A DNA stretch of 27,490 bases from Trileptium ribeirensis (Eukaryota; Nematoda; Enoplea; Enoplida; Thoracostomopsidae): positions 1 through 27,490 of the forward strand of contig JASANE010028366.1 of NCBI GenBank assembly GCA_030248225.1, written 5' to 3'. The stretch's first letter is position 1. Each line of letters opens with the position of its first letter. This document shows, in pieces, positions 1 to 8,516 of this stretch. Below the pieces are notes generated by a model. It was not told the origin of the DNA, made no database searches, and saw only the letters and a program-made list of their open reading frames with translations. Both the position numbers and the translations under genes were made by a program.

Positions 1-373
1 ACGTATGACATCTTATTTGCATACGTTTTACATCTGATTTGCATCAGATCTGGACAAGTCTCCGACAATATATAACTGATGATCTTTCATGTTTAAAAGT
101 TCAGTTCTGTAATTCAATTCGTCACCTACAGTTCACTTCATCATTGGGCGTTACGCTGTCGAGCCGCTATCTATGCTGGATCGCCGAACGAAGAAACCAC
201 AGAAGACTGATTTTAATTGTAAGTACATGATCTTAATTTTAAGTACAAGAATCAAAGTGATAAACTGGCAAGCTTTCTGAAGATTAACAGATGGCCGGCT
301 GACTGAAGCTCAATCGAAATTTGATTATTTGATTACACTTTCGCTGATAAAACAGCAAATATTGTTACTTACA
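1..373 (+). repeat. Left (5') LTR of a Ty3/gypsy retrotransposon, 5' end outside the window
   Basis: The sequence from position 1 aligns with the sequence from 5260 in long near-identical blocks, for example the block around 141-215 against 5455-5530. It ends with TTACA at 369-373, two bases before a tRNA-like primer binding site. The right LTR probably starts near 5225, so roughly 35 bases of this LTR should lie before the window. Both LTRs carry a strong splice-donor-like TTGTAAGTA (about 218-226 here). Compared with the right LTR this copy lacks about 60 bp near 110, about 240 bp near 300 and the C-rich tract. Confidence 0.85.
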
Positions 374-375
374 AT

Positions 376-388
376 TGGTGAACCCGAC
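376..388 (+). other. Primer binding site, tRNA-Trp type
   Basis: TGGTGAACCCGAC directly follows the left LTR after a two-base spacer. It matches the complement of an animal tRNA-Trp 3' end (TGGTGACCCCGAC) except for one base. A tRNA-Trp primer is typical of the CsRn1 clade of Ty3/gypsy elements. Clade assignment is inference from memory of that family. Confidence 0.7.
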
Positions 389-409
389 TAGTAATAACGC
401 AATCTTCTG

Positions 410-748
410 ATGTCGACGCCGACGCGTGCACGCCAGCACGCCGGCACGCCGACGCGGGCACGCCGGCCTTCCCTCTTTCGGGTCCTGCCGGTTCTTTTTG
501 GGCTGGCACTGGCGATTCTCAGGTCTCCTGTGGTCCGGACCTCCACGGTCCTGGACACGGTCGCGGTACCCCGGGTCTTTCAAGTCGAAGCCCCCTGGTC
601 AACGGTCGCTGTTGTTTCCGGGTCAAATGGTCGATTCAAGGGCTCCGGTCAAAGCAAGTGGCGACGGTCGAGAATGCTGGTCACAGGTACAGTCAATCCG
701 GGGTTCCTCAGTTTCATCGGTTTTCATCTCCCTGGTTACTCGGGTTAA
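410..748 (+). CDS. Upstream open frame of the retrotransposon, in phase with gag, ends in TAA
   Basis: This open frame of 112 codons runs from ATG 410 to TAA 746-748 and lies in the same frame as the 2A motif and gag that follow. Its start is arginine/alanine-rich and overlaps imperfect GC-rich repeats (CACGCCGGCACGCC-like) at 415-465. I recognise no domain. Two readings are possible. The TAA may be a mutation that cuts an originally longer gag N-terminus off from its 2A motif. Alternatively the leader may be untranslated and open only because it is GC-rich. A second overlapping frame (426-857) is also open, so openness alone is weak evidence for coding. Confidence 0.3.
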   Translation: MSTPTRARQHAGTPTRARRPSLFRVLPVLFGLALAILRSPVVRTSTVLDTVAVPRVFQVEAPWSTVAVVSGSNGRFKGSGQSKWRRSRMLVTGTVNPGFLSFIGFHLPGYSG

Positions 749-823
749 GGTCTCGGTCGACGACAGGCAACCTGCCTACGGGTCCTGTTGGTCATCGGCG
801 GCGTCGAGCGTAATCCAGGACCG
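749..823 (+). other. 2A-like ribosome-skipping motif at the gag N-terminus
   Basis: Between the TAA at 746 and the first gag ATG at 863 the gag frame reads a hydrophobic stretch (LRVLLVIG) followed by GVERNPGP at 800-823. The 2A consensus is D-(V/I)-E-x-N-P-G-P, so this copy has G in place of D and keeps E, N, P, G and P. The upstream leucine-rich segment also fits 2A peptides. In characterised 2A peptides the ribosome releases the chain before the last Pro and continues. Here no AUG lies in frame between the TAA and the motif, so in this copy it would need non-AUG initiation or readthrough to be translated. Confidence 0.7.
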
Positions 824-862
824 GTCAATCTGTCGCAACAAACCAAGGACACGCTGACCGGG

Positions 863-1849
863 ATGCTACAACTCCTCAAGGCAAGTGACAAGGCGTTCGT
901 TATGCCACCAACGCGGGACGAGATGATCACGGAGCTCACGCCATTCGGGCCTGATGTCCTGCAATTGGCACACAGTCAGCTGGCCATAGTTCAGTTTCAA
1001 ACTACCGCTGGACCAAGTCAAATCGAACGACCACAGCCGAGCGCTACCGCAGGTCAATTCTATCAGTTGCCGCAGTTCAACCCGAAGACACCGCAGTCGT
1101 GGTTCAACCAGGTCGAACAAATCCTCGGTTCAATCGACGACGACCTCAAGAAGCGAAACGTCCTTCGGGTGATCGACAACGCGCTCGTCCACGAGTCGGG
1201 GGTCGACCTCAACGCGGGCTATGGCGAGCTCAAGCGGACGCTGATCAACTACTACGCCGACAGCGACAACCGGCGGCTCCGCAAGCTCCTCGCCGAGAAG
1301 GACCTCAAGGGACGCAAACCATCGAGCGCCCTCCGCGAACTCCTCGAGCTGGCTCCGAATAGTCAGGATCTCGTCCGCCTGCGCTTCCTCGAGATCCTCC
1401 CCGAGCAAATCCGGCTGACGCTGGTTTCAATGGACAACGTCTCCCTCGAGCAGTTGGCCCGCATCGCCGACACCATGATGGAGATGGCCGATCCGGCGTT
1501 GGTCAGCCAGGTCAATCGAGCTCCCCGTTCAGGCTCAACACCGACGACGACAGATCCCTGGCAGGCCTCGATCCAGCAGCAAATCAGCGACCTGGCAGCA
1601 GCTGTCCGCAGGCTGTCCTACCGCAGCGGCTCAAGCAATCGGAGGTCGCCAGAACGAGCGAACAACAACTATCGCGGTGGCCGCCACGGTGATCAACGAC
1701 GCCGGCCACGGTCTCAATCACGTCAACGAACGCCGGGGGTGTGCTGGTATCATGAGAAGTTCGGGGCCAATGCACAACGATGCCAAGGGCCCCAATTCTG
1801 CTCATTCAACGCGGAGTCCGGCCCCGCCAGCGGTCCGGGAAACGAGTAG
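863..1849 (+). CDS. gag: Gag (capsid/nucleocapsid) of the CsRn1-type Ty3/gypsy element
   Basis: Gag packages the element RNA into virus-like particles. The frame is open from 749. The first AUG is at 863, giving 328 residues to TAG 1847. The N-terminal half has proline- and glutamine-rich segments leading into a helical capsid-like region (FNPKTPQSWFNQVEQILG, 1078-1131). A basic Arg/Ser-rich stretch follows (about 1620-1730). Near the C-terminus is one zinc finger, starting CWYHEKFGANAQRC, with Cys at 1742, His at 1751 and Cys at 1781 and 1799. This is C-X2-H-X9-C-X5-C, a CHCC arrangement rather than the usual CCHC knuckle, and CHCC fingers mark the CsRn1/Kabuki clade. Gag overlaps pol by 70 bases or more, with pol in the -1 frame. 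I see no canonical X XXY YYZ heptamer in the 1756-1849 overlap window. No stop interrupts gag after 749. Confidence 0.85.
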   Translation: MLQLLKASDKAFVMPPTRDEMITELTPFGPDVLQLAHSQLAIVQFQTTAGPSQIERPQPSATAGQFYQLPQFNPKTPQSWFNQVEQILGSIDDDLKKRNVLRVIDNALVHESGVDLNAGYGELKRTLINYYADSDNRRLRKLLAEKDLKGRKPSSALRELLELAPNSQDLVRLRFLEILPEQIRLTLVSMDNVSLEQLARIADTMMEMADPALVSQVNRAPRSGSTPTTTDPWQASIQQQISDLAAAVRRLSYRSGSSNRRSPERANNNYRGGRHGDQRRRPRSQSRQRTPGVCWYHEKFGANAQRCQGPQFCSFNAESGPASGPGNE

Positions 1850-4800
1850 CCCCCACCGCCGTGCCAGCAAGCGGTGGGGCTGTCAACGCTGTGTTCGTCG
1901 ATGCAACTTCAGTCGGGCGCTTCATCGCCGATAGCGGGAGTTCGCTTTCCTTCCTGCACCCCTTACAAGCGCCGAACACCACTACCTTCCACCAACGCCC
2001 GGTCGACGCCACCGCAGTCAACGGTACGCCGGTCGAGATCAAAGGTACGTGCAACTTAACTTTCCGGCTCGCGGGCTTTGATCAGCAATTCAGCTGGACT
2101 TTCTACGTCGCCAACGTCGCCCATCCGATCCTCGGCCGGGATTTCCTCCGGCACTACGGTTTCGCGGTCGACTGCGTCAACAACCGCCTGGTCCCGGCAG
2201 CAGCCGCAAAGCCTCCTGCGGCCTGTTGCGCGACAACCACGAAGCCCGAATCGATACCATCGGGCGTTCGAGTCGACATACCTGCTGAGACAACCAGGAT
2301 CAAGCAGCTCCTCCGCGGATTCCCGAGCATCTTCGAGCCGATCGATGCCTTCTCGCCGGCTCTCCACGGCATCGAACACCACATCGTTACCACGGGACCG
2401 CCGTGCTTCGACCGCCCACGTCGCCTTGATGGACAAAAGCTGGCGATCGCAAAGCGGGTTTTCTCCGAGTGGGAGCAGCAAGGCATCGTTTATCGTGGTG
2501 AGTCCCCTTACGCGTCACCTTTACACATGGCCCCAAAGGCGGACCCCAAGACTCCCTACCGCCCGACTGGTGACTACAGAAAGCTCAACCGTCAAACGGT
2601 TCCCGATCGTTACCCGATGCCCAACCTCACGGACCTCTCCGGCGATTTTCACGGGGCGACTGTCTTCTCGAAGCTGGACCTCGTCTGCGCCTACACGCAA
2701 ATTCCTGTGGCGGTTCAGGACCAACCTAAGACGGCCGTCACAACTCCGTTCGGCTTGTTCCTGTTCAGGCGGATGTTTTTCGGTTTTCGCAACGCCGCTC
2801 AAACCTTCCAACGGCTTATGGACTCGGTCCTGGGTGAGTTACCGTTTGTCAAGGTCTATCTGGACGACATCCTGGTGGCCAGCCGCTCAAACGACGAGCA
2901 TCTGCAGCACCTCAAGACGGTCCTCACCCGCCTCAACGACCATGGTCTCCGCCTTCGTCCGGACAAGTGCGTTTTGTTCAGCCCCAAAGTCAACTTCGTC
3001 GGGGTGGAGGTCGATGCAAACGGCGTCCGGCCCATACCGTCCAAGGTCAAGGTCATCCTCGACTATCCGTGCCCGGAAACAACGAAGCTCCTGCGCGGTT
3101 TCCTGGGTATGGCCGGCTTCTACCACCGATTCATTCCGGGATTTTCAAGGATCGCCGCTCCTCTCACCGACCTGATACGGGGTAAAGCTGGTAAAGGCAA
3201 CTTTAGTTTAACCTGGTCGGACGACAGCCGCCAGGCATTCGATGCACTCAAATCGGCCGTTGCTGCCGCGGTAAAGCTCTCGTTCCCCAACCCCGCAGGT
3301 CGACTTCAACTGGTTACTGATGCGTCCGGCGCCGCCGTGGGCGCTGTCCTCAACCAAGTGGTCGATGGCAACGCAGAGCCGTTAGCATTCTACTCGGAGA
3401 AGCTAACACCGCTGGAATCCCGCAAATCCGCGTTCGACCGGGAGCTTCTGGCAATCTACAAAGCCCTGAAGCACTTTCCGTGGCTTCTCGGCTCCGATTT
3501 CACCGTGCGCACCGACCACAAGCCACTCGTCAACGCTCTCTCGATGGCGAATCCTTCCGCACAGCAGTCTCGATGGTTGTCCTTCATCTCAGAGTTCGAT
3601 TGCGACATCGAGCACGTTGCAGGCGCCGACAATGTCGTGGCAGACGCCCTATCCCGTCCAGTGTGCGCTATCACTGCCACGTTCGACGACGAACTGGCGG
3701 CAGCCCAAGCAGCCGACGACGACCTTATGCGTTTCCTCGAAGGTACGACCCTACCCATCAAGCAGCTGACGGTCAACGGTGGGACAATTCATTGCGATGC
3801 TTCAAAGATGCAACTCCGACCTTACGTCCCGTCCAGCATGCGACGAAAAATCTTTGACGCCGCGCACAACCTCAGCCACGCGGGTTCCCGGGCAACCCTC
3901 TACCAAGTCGCCAGCAGCTACGTTTGGCCTGGCATGAACCGCGAGGTCAAACAATGGTGCCGCGAATGCCTCGAGTGTCAAAGGAACAAGGTCAGTCGCC
4001 ACACGAAGACTCCAGTCAAAACAATTCCGACGCCGGGGCGGTTCCACACGATCCATATCGACATCGTCGGGCCGTTCCCACTTTCCCTCGGCAATCGATA
4101 CCTCGTCACGGTGATCGATCGGTTTACCCGGTGGCACGAAGCCATCCCGGTTTCGGACATCACCACCGACTCTGTCGCATCTGCCCTCATCTCCGGCTGG
4201 GTCAGTCGTTTCGGCGTCCCACGCATCATCATCTCCGACCGCGGTGCACAATTCGAGTCCGCTCTCCGGTCTACACTCATGGAACAGCTTGGAATCGAGC
4301 GTCGGCGCATCACGGCCTATCATCCGGCATGTAACGGAGCGGTCGAACGTTTTCACCGGACGCTCAAGACCGGTCGTCGCGCCCATTGCAAAAGCCGGAC
4401 CTCAATCGCTACCACTGGTCCTGCTCGGCATCCGGTCGGCGCTCAACGACAAGGGTTTCACACCGTGTCAGATGGTTTTTGGCGCGAACGTTGACTTACC
4501 TCATTGCTACTTCGCACCAACGTCCACGCCTAACGACACGAGCGTTTCCGACTTCGTGCGAATACTGCAGACTACCGTCAGCCGCCTCAACGCTCCCGAT
4601 CGTCGACATTTAACCCCATGGCACGTCCCGAAGGATCTTCTCACCGCCACTCACGTGTGGGTACGGGACGATGCAGTCAAAGGCGCTCTCCAGCCACGCT
4701 TCCGCGGGCCGTTCGAAGTCAAGAGCCGTGACGACAAAGTCATGGTCGTGAAGATCGGAGGTACTGAGGACACGATCAGCCTCGATCGGGTCAAGCCGGC

Positions 4801-5192
4801 TTTCATTCACGACGACGCCACAGATGCAACACCAACCGTTACACAACCTCGCCATGACAACGCAATTCAACGACCCGCAATCGGCGACGTCGTCCTCGCG
4901 AAGTTCCCGAACTGGCCACACTGGCCCGCGCTAGTCATCTCGCCCGACGACACCGAGCTCGCGGACCGTCGAAGGCCGCCTAACGCCGTAGCGGTCAAGT
5001 TTTTTTGGGACAAATCGACTGGCGTACGTCCCTCGCTCCACCATGCGGTCACTCGATCAAGCAAAGCGGCCGATCAAACCTCGCTATCTTCGTCAGGCTC
5101 TGGAACTCGCTCATCGCCATGTCGACGGTTTTCCGGATCTCACGACTCATACAAAGAAGACGGTGCGTTTTGCCCTGGACACCCGTTCCTGA
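1780..5192 (+). pseudogene. pol: Pol polyprotein (PR-RT-RNaseH-IN-PWWP) with two frameshifts
   Basis: Pol copies the element RNA into DNA and integrates it. Taking ATG 1780 as residue 1, the domains in order are as follows. The aspartic protease has D-S-G at residues 51-53 and an ILGRDF motif. The reverse transcriptase has its first catalytic Asp at residue 300 (KLDLVCAY) and YLDD at 360-363. RNase H has Asp at 514 (VTDAS) and TDHKPL. Integrase has an H-x3-H (HNLSH) plus C-x2-C (CREC) zinc site and a DDE core at D761, D820 and E856, the last two 35 residues apart. Pol lies in the -1 frame of gag. The first break is near 4370, just after E856. Frame 1 homology ends there and the integrase continues in frame 2 (SLPLVLLGIRSAL, then RFRGPFEV and SLDRVKPAF). 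The second break is in the T7 run at 5000-5006, inside a PWWP-like domain. The last frame ends at TGA 5190-5192. This copy cannot make full Pol without repair or recoding. A consensus error at the homopolymer is possible. Confidence 0.9.
4877..5192 (+). other. PWWP-like chromatin-reader domain at the Pol C-terminus, frame broken at T7
   Basis: About 70 bases after the end of the integrase SH3-like segment (VKPAFIHDD, about 4793-4819), frame 2 reads IGDVVLAKFPNWPHWPALV at 4880-4936. This matches a PWWP start: a GDxVxAK strand, then a P-x-W-P signature (here PHWP) and an A-x-V strand. It continues to AVAVKFF at 4985-5005. After the T7 run, frame 0 continues with G-T-N-R-L-A-Y-V, which completes the FFG...AYV strand pair of PWWP folds. 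A basic segment and a helix follow (RYLRQALELAHRHV), as at the C-terminal helix of PWWP domains, ending at TGA 5190. PWWP domains bind nucleosomal DNA and methylated H3K36 through an aromatic cage. A role in directing integration, as chromodomains have in chromoviruses, is inference. Confidence 0.75.
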
Positions 5193-5212
5193 CGTCGGCG
5201 CTCCGCTTAATA

Positions 5213-5224
5213 CGAAGGGGGTTC
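5213..5224 (+). other. Polypurine tract preceding the right LTR
   Basis: CGAAGGGGG at 5213-5221 sits just before TGTAATG at 5225, where the right LTR most plausibly begins. Plus-strand priming at such tracts is standard for LTR elements. The exact LTR start cannot be confirmed because the matching bases of the left LTR lie outside the window. Confidence 0.6.
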
Positions 5225-6007
5225 TGTAATGCGAACACGTCGCATAAACAATATCAAAAACGTATGACATCTGATTTGCATACGTTTTACATCTGATTTG
5301 TATCAGATCTGGACGAGTCACCGACAATACATTAACTGATGATCTTTCATTGAAACAGTTCAGTTCGTTAGTCAGTTCATCAGCACGTCAGTCAGTTTCC
5401 TTCATTAATTCACTGTTATTTTTACTTGGTAATTCAATTCGTCAGCTACATTTCACTTCATCATTGGGCGTTACGCTGCCGAGCCGCTATCTATGCTGGA
5501 TCGCCGAACGAAGAAACCACAGAAGACTGATCTTAATTGTAAGTACATGATTATTAACTGTTGAATCAAAGTGATAAACTGGCAAGCTTTCTGAAGATTA
5601 ACCGATGGCCGGCTGAGCAAAAATGAAAGAAAATTATTAAATTGCATACTAGCCGCATAAAACAGCAACAAAACATCGCTGCTAATTTCTCTGGGGTCTG
5701 AGACTTGCTAGTCATTACTAAACAAGAAAGAAATATATAGAATATAATTTTTTCATTTTTTTTGCTATATCATATTTCTTTGCTGTCTCCTTACATTCCA
5801 CTCCACATAACTCAATATGAAGATTCCTCAATCTTCTGTTGTTCTCGCTTCGGCTTAATGCTTTAAATTTTGATTATTTTGCATATTACACTTTCGCTGA
5901 TAAAACCCCCCCCAACCCACCCCCCCCCCCCTCACCTCAACCCCCCCCCCAACCCCACACCCCACCCCCCCACCCCCCAACGCAGCCCAACAAATATTGA
6001 TACTTGA
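5225..6007 (+). repeat. Right (3') LTR, longer than the left and internally altered
   Basis: The shared blocks with the left LTR are 5260-5365, 5430-5612 and about 5856-5907, plus the terminal block CAAATATTG.TACTT at 5989-6005. Relative to the left LTR it has about 60 extra bases at 5367-5427 (GTCAGT-rich), about 240 extra bases at 5614-5855, and a C-rich tract at 5906-5988. The end near 6007 is estimated from the alignment with the left LTR end (373). No target site duplication can be tested because the left flank is missing. Confidence 0.7.
5906..5988. repeat. C-rich low-complexity tract inside the right LTR
   Basis: This run of C blocks, broken by A and a few other bases, sits between GATAAAAC and AGCCCAACAAATATTG, which are nearly adjacent in the left LTR. 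Several runs of four or more G fall on the minus strand, so G-quadruplex formation is possible. An assembly artefact is also possible. Confidence 0.85.
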
Positions 6008-6440
6008 ACCCCCCCACATGACAGAAAAACGTAAACGCTTTTATTCAAAACAAACGCTAAAACTACATTGCCGAAAATGGATGCTCAGGCAGAAACTTCA
6101 AGGATTGCTGTGTGAAGGATTGGAGGATTGCACTGCCTTGAATTTGTAGTACACATTTCAGGGATTGATATGTAAAGCAATCTTCCATCATAAAAACGTT
6201 TCTGAACCTCCAGTTCGACCTTGTAAAACCTAATTGAAACTTATTATAGAGCAATTTGAAACTATATAAGCCTGTCTATGGTAACTTATACACCCTATTA
6301 TAAATATTGTTATGTAAGGGTGTCTGAAAAAAGCTTGCGCTACATTCATTGTATTGTTATAACGCGAAAAAAATATATTGAAATACTGCTGGTGTACTGT
6401 ACATCATTTCGTTGAAAGCGCTACTCAAGCTGTACATTAG
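6008..6440. other. Intergenic, nothing recognised
   Basis: This AT-rich sequence has no convincing coding signal on either strand and no repeat structure that I can see. Confidence 0.6.
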
Positions 6441-6444
6441 AGGT

Positions 6445-6585
6445 GAGAACAGGCCTGAATTTTTAGGCCCGGCCCTGTTCGAAATTGGATCGACGTCGGT
6501 CTGGCCGGCCCGAAATGTTCTAGAGTAGGCCCGAAGCTCGGCCCCGCCCGGACGAAATTTGAGCTGGCCTAGCCCGGTTGAAAAG
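6445..6585. repeat. GC-rich cluster of GGCCCG-type motifs, possible hAT subterminal region
   Basis: An island inside AT-rich DNA begins CAGGCCTGAATTTTTAGGCC and repeats GGCCCG or its complement (6466-6475, 6502-6512, 6527-6533, 6541-6550). hAT elements often start with CAGG and have clustered GC-rich subterminal motifs, and a decayed hAT-like transposase lies 340 bp downstream. I found no matching right end, so the assignment is tentative. Confidence 0.3.
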
Positions 6586-6664
6586 TCAGAAGCAGCTAAC
6601 ATGCTTAAAATATCATTTCAATTATTGCCTAAAATTAATAATTCTATAAAAATTTTATTTTAGC

Positions 6665-6850
6665 CCATGTCAACTTTAGGGGCCATTATAATCCATGCCA
6701 TTCTCGATATACTGCCTAAAGCTAAGGGTCTTATATGAGCCATATACTAAGCCTAAACTTAAGTCGTGGGGGGCTGCCGCCTCCCAAACCCCTCGCTCTA
6801 AATTGTTCTTTCTTTAATCTTATAACGTCCGGGCCCTAAAGTTGACATAG
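6665..6850. mobile_element. 186-bp MITE with 20-bp terminal inverted repeats
   Basis: The left end CCATGTCAACTTTAGGGGCC (6665-6684) matches the reverse complement of 6831-6850 at 18 of 20 positions. The interior is non-coding and holds a GC-rich patch (6769-6803). No clear target duplication is visible at these boundaries, so the superfamily is undetermined. Confidence 0.7.
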
Positions 6851-6924
6851 CGTCATCACCCACCTGGCAGAACAAAATTTTAGCTTTCCGTGGGAGTGTT
6901 GATCAGCTCGGCACAACATCAAAT

Positions 6925-7740
6925 GGCAACTTCCTGACAACAATAATCATAGCTCTTGGCTCGCTATGATTAGGTGCTAGCAGAATTGATTTGCCGGGTC
7001 ACTAATTCGGCCACGTCTGACAACTATTTGAGCAAGAATATACAGAATGACGTTCTGTAGCTCATCGCAAAATCAACAGTTGCGACGAACCTTGCACAAC
7101 TGAAATCGGCTAAATATTTACTCGATTATTCCAGATTGAACATCAGATGTATCTTATAAGGAGCAAATGTGTGTTGTCTTACGGTTAGAAAATGTAAAAA
7201 AGGTCAACATTTCAGTAGACGAGCGGTTCTTTGGATTCCTCAACGTCGAACATACCATAGGTATAGGACTGATGCAGCCATTTATGTCGAAGCTCGATGA
7301 GCTTGATTTGGACATCAGCGACTGCATCGGAAAGCCTTTTTATGATAATATTGCAAATATGAAAGGCAATAATACTGATGTCCAAGAAAGTTAATTCGAA
7401 GGTCCTTTTCGTACCGTGTGTGGCCTACACGCTGAACAGGGTGGTTTAAGACGCTGCTAAGACACTGCTAAAACCAATTTGTCACTTCGTCTTCGCAATA
7501 TCTCTCACTTATGTATCTTGTTCGCTGGATCGTCTGCTCAATGGAGCGTTCTTAAAACACTCCGATATTATAATGGAAACGGAAAGAGACGTATGTCGAC
7601 CTTATGTCAAACAATTGCTCACTAGTTGGCAAGAATGCCTGGGAAACTCGGCACTTATTGATTCGAGTAACCGAGCAGGTGAACTATTAACACTGCTTCG
7701 CGAGGTGGAAGTTAATATCCGCGATGTACTTTTGCGCTAA
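6925..7740 (+). pseudogene. Decayed hAT / ZMYM1-like (DUF4371) transposase
   Basis: Several segments in order, in shifting frames, match the hAT-type transposase family that includes ZMYM1-like proteins. They are a GNFL segment at 6925; LSKNIQNDVL followed by a stop and then LKSAKYL (7028-7120); NISVDERFFGFLNVEHT (7209-7259); DLDISDC...FYDNIANMKGNN (about 7308-7373), resembling the family's conserved GYDNxANMxG motif; KVLFVPCVAYTLNRVV (7399-7446), resembling the VPCxxHSLNLVV motif; and LCILFAGSSAQWSVLK (about 7513-7557). Stops at 7056, 7392 and 7447 and at least one frame change make it a fossil. The longest intact piece, from ATG 7167, is 75 codons. No terminal repeats could be tied to it. 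Confidence 0.7.
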
Positions 7741-7839
7741 TGGTTTCCAATGCGAATGAACGTTTCCTTCACTTGTTAACGTGCATTGTAAGTTATATTC
7801 ATGAATTTTTGACGCTTTTCAAACAGCAATAGACGATGG

Positions 7840-8516
7840 CTATAGTCATACATGGCGGCGGTAGGTCATGCCAGAGGGGTAGAGGCCCCCAAGGGGGGGT
7901 CGCGGCCATCCCAGGGGGTAACCCCCCCTGGCCGGCCGAATTTTCCTAGGCGCGTTCAGTTTCTACACTAGGGTCCGGCCTCAAAACTTGTCGAGGCGGG
8001 GGTTTTGGAGTCCGCACTCCCCCCTTCGGGTTTCCGATTCTGAGAAGTGTAGATTGCATTCTGAGCATTTATAATTCTGAGAATTGTGTAAAATGTAAAG
8101 TTTCTGTTTACCGGCAACTGGCAGTTTTTGTTTACAACAAATTGCTGAGTTCGTGGTTAATCCACCGTGGACCATAGCAAACATTCAATGTCTAAATATC
8201 TTGTTAGTGTTAGTATATAAATAAGTATAATTCGATTAAGTTTTACTTCAGGGAATGACGTCGTGAACAAAAAAGCTTTCCATACATTTACGGCCGCACA
8301 TGCACATTTAGCAATAAGCAGGCGCAATTTCCGCAAGGTTTTGCACTAAGGTCCTACTTGGGCACTCGTCGAGGAGCTGCCAAGCCCCCCTACGGTGGGG
8401 ATGCTGCGCACCCCAACCCTGTGGTGCGGGTTACCCCCCTAGCTTTTCGGCCTCGTGGGGAACTCCGGACCTCAGGGGGGTTACCCCCTACCCCTTGCCG
8501 CCATGTATGGCTATAG
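7840..8516. mobile_element. GC-ended inverted-repeat element, about 0.67 kb
   Basis: CTATAGTCATACATGGCGGC at 7840-7859 matches the reverse complement of 8497-8516 at 19 of 20 positions. Inside each end is a G/C-run region sharing the palindromic core GGGGGTAACCCCCC (left near 7914-7928, right near 8475-8489), with a further related copy around 8428-8437. The outermost CTATAG is itself a palindrome. It could be the ends of the repeats or a 6-bp target duplication flanking an element at 7846-8510. The AT-richer middle (8040-8340) shows no protein that I recognise. It is a non-autonomous DNA transposon of unknown superfamily. Confidence 0.7.

Noticed and set aside
1756..1849. Slippery heptamer for gag-pol -1 frameshifting, for example around GGGCCCC at 1787-1793
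   Set aside because: In the gag phase none of the heptamers fits X XXY YYZ. The overlap itself is real but the recoding site is not identified.
2078..3175. 365-codon open frame on the + strand, and 110-194-codon minus-strand frames across 2056-4386
   Set aside because: They overlap pol, whose own frame carries all the catalytic motifs. These are shadows in GC-rich coding sequence.
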